Of a stretch of 6,223 bases of DNA, positions 1-4,233 are shown piece after piece. The notes under the pieces are model-generated. The model was not told the origin of the DNA, did not search any database, and worked only from the letters and a program-made list of their open reading frames with translations. Made by a program: the position numbers and the translations under genes. The DNA lies in contig JAADCW010000102.1 of NCBI GenBank assembly GCA_013154225.1, positions 1 to 6,223 on the forward strand, written 5' to 3'. The stretch comes from Chloroflexota bacterium (GTDB taxonomy: Bacteria; Chloroflexota; Anaerolineae; Anaerolineales; DRMV01). Position 1 is the stretch's first letter, and each line of letters begins with the position of its first letter.

Positions 1-20
1 CTTAGACTTCCCTCAAACCC

Positions 21-49
21 TTTTCAAAATGGCTTCCACGTGCTACACT
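21..49 (+). promoter_or_regulatory. Candidate extended -10 promoter for rpsF operon
   Basis: A -35-like TTTTCA (21-26, 4/6 to TTGACA) is followed by a 17-nt spacer and TACACT (44-49, 4/6 to TATAAT). The TG at 41-42 makes this an extended -10 element. Transcription would begin near position 56, giving a leader of about 75 nt before rpsF. Spacer length and the TG dinucleotide are the main support; the hexamers are not perfect. Another promoter could lie upstream of the window. Confidence 0.5.
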
Positions 50-59
50 TAGCGCCGTT

Positions 60-108
60 GCCGCGCCAAAGCGTGGCCTATTCCGCTTCCGGCCCCTCCG
101 CCGGAGGC
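60..108 (+). promoter_or_regulatory. Structured rpsF leader: two hairpins, candidate S6:S18 autoregulatory element
   Basis: Two hairpins can be drawn by hand. Hairpin A pairs 60-66 with 71-77 (7 bp with one G-U, loop CAAA). Hairpin B pairs 85-93 with 100-108 (9 bp with one U-G, 6-nt loop 94-99, CCCTCC). No T-tract follows hairpin B, so it is not an intrinsic terminator. The CCTCC of its loop (95-99) is exactly complementary to the GGAGG of the rpsF ribosome binding site at 122-126, so an H-type pseudoknot or alternative pairing could hide that site. rpsF/rpsR operons in many phyla carry a leader motif bound by the S6:S18 complex, with a CCG trinucleotide in a bulge. CCG occurs at 55-57 and 83-85 here, but I cannot fit the published motif with certainty. 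Confidence 0.45.
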
Positions 109-130
109 AATCCCGAGGAAAGGAGGCTCT

Positions 131-418
131 ATGCGCAATTACGAGATCGTTTTCATCGTGCACCCTGACCTGGACGAAAACGCCCTCAACGAAACCGTTG
201 AAAAGGTCAAAGGGTGGATCACCGCTGAAGGCGGTGAAATTACCAAGGTGGAACCTTGGGGGAAACGCAAGTTGGCTTATGCCATCCGCAAGCGCCGTGA
301 AGGGTATTACATCCTCATCGAAGCCAACATGCCCCCCACCGCGGTCGCGCCGCTGGAACGCAAAATGCGTCTGCATGAGCCCATCATGCGCTATCTGGTC
401 ACCCGTACCGACGAATAA
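131..418 (+). CDS. rpsF: 30S ribosomal protein S6
   Basis: Encodes 95 residues, the usual length for bacterial S6. S6 is a small ferredoxin-fold protein that forms a heterodimer with S18 and sits on the platform of the 30S subunit, contacting the central domain of 16S rRNA. Family signatures are visible: the opening MRNYEIVFIVHPDLDE, the central EPWGKRKLAYAI with its basic cluster, the GYYILIEAN strand, and the ending RLHEPIMRYLVTR. There is no long acidic C-terminal tail of the kind seen in E. coli. The ATG is preceded by a strong Shine-Dalgarno AGGAGG at 121-126, four nt upstream, which fixes the start. It is the first gene of an rpsF-ssb-rpsR unit, a classic conserved order. Expression is probably controlled by the structured leader immediately upstream. 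Confidence 0.97.
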   Translation: MRNYEIVFIVHPDLDENALNETVEKVKGWITAEGGEITKVEPWGKRKLAYAIRKRREGYYILIEANMPPTAVAPLERKMRLHEPIMRYLVTRTDE

Positions 419-471
419 CGCCTCTCTGTTCCGGTCGGCGGCTGTATTCCCATTGACCCGAGTACGCGAGC

Positions 472-477
472 AAGGAG
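472..477 (+). promoter_or_regulatory. Ribosome binding site of ssb, decides between two ATGs
   Basis: AAGGAG lies 3 nt before the ATG at 481 and 6 nt before the in-frame ATG at 484. The second spacing is close to optimal and the first is short, so 484 is the preferred start. Confidence 0.65.
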
Positions 478-483
478 CGAATG

Positions 484-936
484 ATGAGTCGTGGTTTGAA
501 CAAGGTGATGCTAATCGGTCGTTTGGGACGTGACCCGGAAATGCGCTATACGCCCTCGGGCCGCGCCGTGACAACCTTCAGCGTTGCAACCAGCCGCAGT
601 TGGAATACTGCCAACGGCGACCGGCGCACCGAAACCGAATGGTTCCGAGTGGTCGCCTGGGGTAACCTGGCCGAAATCTGCAACCAACTTTTGCATAAAG
701 GCCAGCAAGTGTACATCGAAGGCCGCCTCAAGAACTATCGTTGGCAAGACGAAAACGGCGTCCAGCACATCCGCACCGAAATCGTGGCCAACGAAATGAT
801 CATCTTGGGCGACCGACGGCACCTGCGGGCGGAACATCACGACGAACCCGAAGATGAGTCTGAAGGCATGCCGCCCCTGGAAGAAGGGCACGCTGACGAA
901 GAGCACACGCCCCCAGAAGACGACTTCCCCTTCTAA
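484..936 (+). CDS. ssb: Single-stranded DNA-binding protein
   Basis: SSB coats single-stranded DNA during replication, recombination and repair and recruits partner proteins through its C-terminal tip. The 150-residue product (151 if the adjacent ATG at 481 is used) opens with SRGLNKVMLIGRLGRDPE, the standard first OB-fold strand. It continues with YTPSGRAVTTFSVATSR, TEWFRVVAWGNLAE, and GQQVYIEGRLKNYRWQDENG, so the OB-fold spans roughly residues 5-108. Trp40, Trp53, Trp59 and Trp87 include the aromatic positions that stack on DNA bases. Residues 118-150 form an acidic, disordered tail ending in DDFPF, matching the DDDIPF-type tip that binds SSB partners. The gene lies 65 nt after rpsF and 30 nt before rpsR, the normal arrangement for a housekeeping SSB. 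No promoter of its own is apparent in the gap. Confidence 0.96.
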   Translation: MSRGLNKVMLIGRLGRDPEMRYTPSGRAVTTFSVATSRSWNTANGDRRTETEWFRVVAWGNLAEICNQLLHKGQQVYIEGRLKNYRWQDENGVQHIRTEIVANEMIILGDRRHLRAEHHDEPEDESEGMPPLEEGHADEEHTPPEDDFPF

Positions 937-966
937 CCAAGAAGCACTGCAAGGAGAGAAAGAACT

Positions 967-1209
967 ATGGCTAACAATCGGCGTTACTACAGCCGTCCTA
1001 AAGTTTGTCAGTTTTGTGTAGAAAAGGTCGAAAAAATCGACTACAAGCAGGTTGATGTTTTGCGCCGCTACATCACCGAAGAGGGCAAGATCCGCCCTCG
1101 CCGCCAGACCGGCACGTGCGCCAAGCATCAACGCCAGTTGGCTCGCGCGATCAAACGCGCCCGCCACTTGGCCCTGCTGCCTTTCGTGGGCGAAATCGCC
1201 ATCCGCTAA
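967..1209 (+). CDS. rpsR: 30S ribosomal protein S18, zinc-binding (C+) form
   Basis: S18 pairs with S6 on the 30S platform and contacts 16S rRNA. The 80-residue product has the S18 signatures YSRPKVCQFC near the N-terminus, IDYKQVDVLRRYITEEGKI in the middle, RRQTGTCAKHQRQLARAIK, and the terminal RHLALLPFV. Four potential zinc ligands are present: Cys14 and Cys17 (CQFC), Cys51 and His54 (CAKH). This is the Cys-containing C+ version of S18, as opposed to zinc-free paralogues where these residues are lost. The Shine-Dalgarno AAGGAG at 951-956 is 10 nt from the ATG, slightly long but acceptable. The gene ends the rpsF-ssb-rpsR unit and is followed 23 nt later by a strong intrinsic terminator. Confidence 0.97.
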   Translation: MANNRRYYSRPKVCQFCVEKVEKIDYKQVDVLRRYITEEGKIRPRRQTGTCAKHQRQLARAIKRARHLALLPFVGEIAIR

Positions 1210-1232
1210 GCCGGTGTAACACCGCAACCGCG

Positions 1233-1272
1233 CGGGGCATAGGGTATTTTCAGCACCCTATGCCCCGTTTTT
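1233..1272 (+). terminator. Intrinsic terminator after rpsR
   Basis: A perfect 13-bp stem pairs 1233-1245 (CGGGGCATAGGGT) with 1255-1267. The loop is 9 nt (1246-1254), and five T follow at 1268-1272. This is a textbook Rho-independent terminator closing the rpsF-ssb-rpsR unit. Its T-tract ends 20 nt before the next start codon, so the parvulin gene downstream needs read-through or a promoter I could not recognise in the 82-nt gap. Confidence 0.92.
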
Positions 1273-1279
1273 GAAACGC

Positions 1280-1286
1280 AAGGAGA
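1280..1286 (+). promoter_or_regulatory. Ribosome binding site fixing the parvulin start
   Basis: AAGGAGA ends 5 nt before the ATG at 1292. An in-frame TTG at 1271 could extend the protein by seven residues, but it lies inside the terminator T-tract and has no Shine-Dalgarno sequence. The ATG at 1292 is therefore preferred. Confidence 0.85.
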
Positions 1287-1291
1287 AATTC

Positions 1292-2671
1292 ATGGGTAAA
1301 CGCAAAAAGAACGAAATCAAAGCCTCTGAAGTCAGCCGCAAACAAAAGTACGTGTCGCGGCGGCTTCAACAGCAACAGCGCATGATCATGTACGGCGCAA
1401 TCGCTTTCATCGCCCTGCTGGCCGCCATCATTGGCTGGGGCGTGCTCAACCAAACCGTACTCCAGGAACGCAAGCCCGTAGCCAAGGTCAACGGCCAGCC
1501 CATCACCGTGGGCGAATTCCAAAAGCGGGTCCGCTTCCAGCGTGCGACGTACATCCTGCAAATTGACTCCACCATGAAAAACCTGCAACTCTTTGGGCAG
1601 GATACCATGCTGCTTTCCTACTTTGGGCAGCAAATCAAAGCCTGGTACGACCAACTCAACGACCCGTTGGGCCTGGGCGAACAGGTGCTAAACAGCCTGA
1701 TTGACGAAACCCTGATCATCCAAAAAGCTCAGGAAATGGGCATCACCGTGACCGACGCGGAAGTGGAAAAAGCCTTCCAGGAAGCCCTCCGCTACTACCC
1801 CGAAGGCACCCCCACCCCGCAGGTCGTACCCACGCAGATGCCCACGCCCACGTATTCCCCCACCCAGTTGGCGCTCATCCCGCCCACACCAACACCCACC
1901 GAAGCGCCAGCCACCCCCACGCCTGAGGCTTCGCCTACGCCCACCGCGACCCTCGCACCGACTCCCATCCAACCCACCCCCACCCCCTACACCGAAGAAG
2001 CCTACCGCACCGCGCTTCAAAAATACTTCGACCAAATGAAAGAACTCGCCGGCCTGAGCGAAGCCGACCTGCGGGAAATCATGCGGGCGCAACTGTACCA
2101 ACAAAAGGTTTACAAAGCCATAACCGCGGACATCCCCCGCACGCAGGAACAGGTCTGGGCCCGCCACATCCTGGTCAAAGACAAGCAAACCGCGGAAGAG
2201 GTGCGCCAAAAACTGCTCAACGGCGGCGATTGGAACGAACTGGCCAAGGAATACTCCCTTGACCCCGGCACCAAAGACAAAGGCGGCGATTTGGGCTGGT
2301 TTGGCCGCGGGCAAATGGTCAAAGCCTTTGAAGACACCGCGTTCAACCTGAAAGTTGGTGAAATCAGCAAACCCGTCGAAACCCAGTACGGCTGGCACAT
2401 TATCCAGGTATTGGGTCACGCGGATCGTCCGGTAACCAACTACGAATACGAACAACTGCAACAGCAAGCCTTTACCAACTGGCTGAACAAAGTGCGCTCA
2501 GAAGCCAAGATCGAAAAATTCGACCTGTGGAAGCAGGTGGTGCCCACCGAGCCCAAACTGCAGCCTGAAACGGCTCAGCAGGTGGAAATGCTGTTGAACG
2601 CGCTCTTCCAGCCGCAGCCCATGCCCCAACCTGCACCTACCCAGGAACCTGAGGCCACGGCTTCGCCGTAA
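1292..2671 (+). CDS. Membrane-anchored SurA/PrsA-like parvulin peptidyl-prolyl isomerase
   Basis: The 459-residue product probably acts outside the membrane as a folding chaperone and prolyl cis-trans isomerase. Residues 1-30 are Lys/Arg/Gln-rich, and 31-54 form one hydrophobic segment beginning MIMYGAIAFIALLAAI. There is no Cys near the end of that segment, so this is an uncleaved N-in anchor or signal peptide, not a lipoprotein. From about 63 a SurA-type chaperone module starts (VAKVNGQPITVGEF), with a helical part including LNSLIDETLIIQKAQEMGI and TDAEVEKAF. Residues 172-233 interrupt it with a Pro/Thr-rich low-complexity stretch. The module resumes at EEAYRTALQKYF. Residues 288-375 are the parvulin domain: ARHILVKD, AKEYSLDPGTKDKGGDLGWF, AFNLKVGEISKPVETQYGWH, all close to consensus. 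The C-terminus is again Pro-rich. It is a monocistronic unit bounded by two intrinsic terminators. I give no gene symbol because prsA, surA and ppiC-like families cannot be separated here. Confidence 0.9.
   Translation: MGKRKKNEIKASEVSRKQKYVSRRLQQQQRMIMYGAIAFIALLAAIIGWGVLNQTVLQERKPVAKVNGQPITVGEFQKRVRFQRATYILQIDSTMKNLQLFGQDTMLLSYFGQQIKAWYDQLNDPLGLGEQVLNSLIDETLIIQKAQEMGITVTDAEVEKAFQEALRYYPEGTPTPQVVPTQMPTPTYSPTQLALIPPTPTPTEAPATPTPEASPTPTATLAPTPIQPTPTPYTEEAYRTALQKYFDQMKELAGLSEADLREIMRAQLYQQKVYKAITADIPRTQEQVWARHILVKDKQTAEEVRQKLLNGGDWNELAKEYSLDPGTKDKGGDLGWFGRGQMVKAFEDTAFNLKVGEISKPVETQYGWHIIQVLGHADRPVTNYEYEQLQQQAFTNWLNKVRSEAKIEKFDLWKQVVPTEPKLQPETAQQVEMLLNALFQPQPMPQPAPTQEPEATASP
1805..1990 (+). repeat. 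Pro/Thr-rich low-complexity coding segment
   Basis: This segment encodes residues 172-233 of the parvulin, dominated by repeated Pro-Thr dipeptides (for example TPTPEASPTPTATLAPTP) with scattered Ala, Glu and Ser. The DNA is correspondingly C-rich, built from degenerate CCC/ACC codon runs. It is an irregular low-complexity linker inside the chaperone module, not a precise tandem array. Confidence 0.85.
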
Positions 2672-2690
2672 GGCTCATGCCTAAAACTTC

Positions 2691-2733
2691 AGAACACCGC
2701 AGCGCGCCATCTGGCCTGCTGCGGTGTTCTTTT
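2691..2733 (+). terminator. Intrinsic terminator after the parvulin gene
   Basis: A perfect 13-bp stem pairs 2691-2703 (AGAACACCGCAGC) with 2718-2730. The 14-nt apical region (2704-2717) can itself form a 3-bp GCC/GGC stem. The descending strand runs into TTCTTTT (2727-2733). It ends the parvulin transcript 20 nt after the stop codon and lies only 10 nt before the moaC -10 element. Confidence 0.9.
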
Positions 2734-2743
2734 GTACGGCCAA

Positions 2744-2752
2744 TGATATAAT
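2744..2752 (+). promoter_or_regulatory. Extended -10 promoter of the moaC operon, leaderless start
   Basis: TGATATAAT (2744-2752) is a perfect TG-N-TATAAT extended -10 box. Transcription normally starts about 7 nt after the box, which falls on the A of the moaC ATG at 2759. There is no Shine-Dalgarno sequence between the box and the ATG (the interval is TTCAAC). The -35 window (about 2724-2729) lies in the terminator descending strand and does not resemble TTGACA, which is tolerable for an extended -10 promoter. Confidence 0.8.
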
Positions 2753-2758
2753 TTCAAC

Positions 2759-3244
2759 ATGACCGAAGAAAACCGCCTCACCCACCTGGACGCGCAAGGT
2801 CGCGCCCGCATGGTCAACGTTGGTCACAAACCCGAAACCGAGCGGGTAGCCGTGGCCAAAGGCGAAGTGCACATGCGCGCCGAAACCCTTCAACTGATCC
2901 GCGAAGGCGCGCTCAAAAAAGGCGACGTCCTCACCGTGGCCGAAATAGCAGGCGTGATGGCCGCCAAACGCACCAGCGACCTCATCCCCCTTTGTCATCC
3001 CCTGCCGCTCCACCAGGTGACCGTGGAAATCACCCTACGGGACGACCTGCCGGGCGTTGAAATCACAGCCACGGCTCGCACAACAGCCAAAACTGGCGTC
3101 GAAATGGAAGCCCTCACCGCGGTATCGGTGGCCGCGCTCACCGTGTACGACATGGCCAAAGCCGCGGAAAAAACCATGCGCCTCACCAACATCCGCCTGG
3201 TGCGCAAGTCGGGCGGCCAGAGCGGTGACGTGGTCAACGAGTAG
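2759..3244 (+). CDS. moaC: Cyclic pyranopterin monophosphate synthase MoaC
   Basis: MoaC acts in the first stage of molybdenum cofactor synthesis, converting the 3',8-cyclo-GTP made by MoaA into cyclic pyranopterin monophosphate. The 161-residue product matches the family's usual length. Signatures include the opening THLDAQGRARMVNVGHK, KGDVLTVAEIAGVMAAK (54-70), DLIPLCHPLPL with Cys79 and His80, TGVEMEALTAVSVAALTVYD (112-131), and the Asp131-Met-Ala-Lys134 active-site pair. The ending RLVRKSGGQSGD is also typical. The ATG sits 6 nt after a perfect TATAAT and lacks a ribosome binding site, so the mRNA is probably leaderless. It heads a tight run with moaD, moaD-moaE and a PLP enzyme. moaA, moaB, moeA and moeB are not in the window. 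Confidence 0.96.
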   Translation: MTEENRLTHLDAQGRARMVNVGHKPETERVAVAKGEVHMRAETLQLIREGALKKGDVLTVAEIAGVMAAKRTSDLIPLCHPLPLHQVTVEITLRDDLPGVEITATARTTAKTGVEMEALTAVSVAALTVYDMAKAAEKTMRLTNIRLVRKSGGQSGDVVNE

Positions 3245-3247
3245 CCT

Positions 3248-3496
3248 ATGCCTTCCCATCGTGTTCTTCTCTTTGCCACCCTCCGTGATTTAGCAGGTCA
3301 GGAAAGCGTCAATGTTCACCTGCCAGCCGAGGCCACGGTTGGGCAGTTACGCCGTGCCCTGGCCGAGCAGTATCCTGCCCTCACACCTTATTTAGATACG
3401 GCCATCATCGCCGTCAACCACGCCTTCACCACCGACGACACCCCCATCCATCCCGAGGACGAAATTGCCGCATTCCCCCCTGTAAGCGGCGGCTAA
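3248..3496 (+). CDS. moaD: MoaD-like sulfur carrier protein (free form)
   Basis: This 82-residue protein has the MoaD/ThiS beta-grasp pattern: VLLFATLRDLAG at the N-terminus, TVGQLRRALAEQYPAL in the middle helix, VNHAFTTDDTPIHPEDEIAAFPPVSGG at the end. The C-terminal Gly81-Gly82 is what an E1-like enzyme (MoeB type) adenylates and converts to a thiocarboxylate. As MoaD it would be the small subunit of molybdopterin synthase. The ATG is 3 nt after the moaC stop and has no Shine-Dalgarno sequence, so translation probably depends on reinitiation after moaC. The next gene also begins with a MoaD domain of 82 residues ending in GG; aligned without gaps by hand, 31 of 82 positions are identical. 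Carriers of this family can serve other sulfur-transfer routes (CysO-type), so the molybdopterin assignment rests on context. Confidence 0.88.
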   Translation: MPSHRVLLFATLRDLAGQESVNVHLPAEATVGQLRRALAEQYPALTPYLDTAIIAVNHAFTTDDTPIHPEDEIAAFPPVSGG

Positions 3497-3517
3497 TTCC
3501 CTCGCGAGGAAACCATT

Positions 3518-4231
3518 ATGCCTGAAATTACCGTAACCCTGTTTGGCGGCCTACGGGACATTGTCGCGGCGCCTCAACTGACCCTTGACGTACCCGAAGG
3601 CACCACCGTGGGGCAACTCAAAGCCATGCTGTTGGAACGCTACCCCGCCCTCGCACCGGCGTTCCACAATGTGGTCACTTCCATTGGCAACGAAACCGCA
3701 GACGACGACACCGTCATCCCGCCGGGCGCGCACGTGGCCTTGTTCCACCCCATTGCCGGCGGGAGCGAAGCACCGCCCACCATCACCCTGCTCACCGAAG
3801 AAACTTTAGACCTCAACGACCTGATCGCCCAAATCACCCGACCTACCACGGGCGCGGTGGTCTTCTTTTCCGGCGTGGTGCGCGGCATCACCCAGGGCAA
3901 AACCACCGCATATTTGGAATACGAAGCCTACCGCGAAATGGCCGAAGCCAAACTGCGCCAGGTCGCGGATGAAATCCGACAGCGTTGGCCCAAAGTCGAA
4001 GGCATTGTGGTGGTCCAGCGCATTGGCAAACTGGAACCCGGCACGCCCACGGTGCTTGTGGCCTGCGCGGCGCCGCACCGCGACGATGGCGCCTTTGAAG
4101 CCGCGCGCTACGGCATTGACCGGCTGAAAGAAATCGTGCCGGTATGGAAAAAAGAAGTCGGCCCCCAGGGGCAAACATGGGTTCACGGGCATTATCACCC
4201 CACCAGCAAAGACGAAACCCCTTCGAGGTGA
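3518..4231 (+). CDS. MoaD-MoaE fusion, molybdopterin synthase
   Basis: The 237-residue product joins both subunits of molybdopterin synthase, which inserts two sulfurs into cyclic pyranopterin monophosphate. Residues 1-82 are a complete MoaD (VTLFGGLRDIV, TVGQLKAMLLERYPAL, ALFHPIAGG) ending in Gly81-Gly82. Residues 88-237 are MoaE: TGAVVFFSGVVRG (111-123), YLEYEAYREMAEAKL, VVVQRIGKLEPG, APHRDDGAFEA with His187-Arg188, and IDRLKEIVPVWKKEVG with the catalytic-type lysines Lys204 and Lys211/212. The usual HR of the IHRxG motif is QR here. Gly82 is followed by Ser83, so without cleavage the thiocarboxylate could not form. The fused MoaX of Mycobacterium tuberculosis is reported to be cleaved after its Gly-Gly to become active, and the same may hold here. 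Shine-Dalgarno GAGGA (3506-3510) is 7 nt from the ATG. Confidence 0.93.
   Translation: MPEITVTLFGGLRDIVAAPQLTLDVPEGTTVGQLKAMLLERYPALAPAFHNVVTSIGNETADDDTVIPPGAHVALFHPIAGGSEAPPTITLLTEETLDLNDLIAQITRPTTGAVVFFSGVVRGITQGKTTAYLEYEAYREMAEAKLRQVADEIRQRWPKVEGIVVVQRIGKLEPGTPTVLVACAAPHRDDGAFEAARYGIDRLKEIVPVWKKEVGPQGQTWVHGHYHPTSKDETPSR
4225..4231 (+). promoter_or_regulatory. Ribosome binding site overlapping the moaD-moaE stop
   Basis: GAGGTGA contains the TGA stop of the fusion gene (4229-4231) and its GAGG core lies 5 nt before the ATG at 4234. It supports 4234 over the in-frame ATGs at 4144 and 4177, which lie deep inside the moaE-coding region and have no comparable site. Confidence 0.8.
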
Positions 4232-4233
4232 GC

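Noticed and set aside
453..458. TTGACC as a -35 element for a separate ssb promoter
   Set aside because: The corresponding -10 position about 17 nt downstream falls on AGCGAA around the start codon, with no TATAAT-like hexamer.
511..1227. Long open frame on the minus strand across ssb and rpsR (238 codons)
   Set aside because: It is antisense to two certain genes, has no recognisable domain or ribosome binding site, and is explained by GC-rich codon bias creating open antisense frames.
1271..1291. TTG start extending the parvulin by seven residues
   Set aside because: It lies in the terminator T-tract, has no Shine-Dalgarno sequence, and the ATG at 1292 has a well-placed one.
1799..2000. 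C-rich repeated DNA resembling a short tandem array or CRISPR-like region
   Set aside because: The repeats are irregular, in frame, and encode Pro/Thr dipeptides. There are no regularly spaced identical repeats.
1688..2467. Long minus-strand open frame across the parvulin gene with Gly/Arg-rich stretches
   Set aside because: The Gly-rich composition is simply the antisense of the Pro/Thr codons. No family resemblance is seen.
3500..3509. Perfect 10-bp palindrome CCTCGCGAGG overlapping the fusion gene ribosome binding site
   Set aside because: As RNA it can form only a 3-bp stem with a 4-nt loop, and as an operator it is isolated and lies inside an operon. It is likely chance in GC-rich DNA.
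4144..4233. ATG at 4144 as the start of the threonine synthase-like gene
   Set aside because: It would overlap the moaE coding region by 88 nt and add a 30-residue segment unlike the family. The ATG at 4234 has a good ribosome binding site and begins just before the zinc ribbon.
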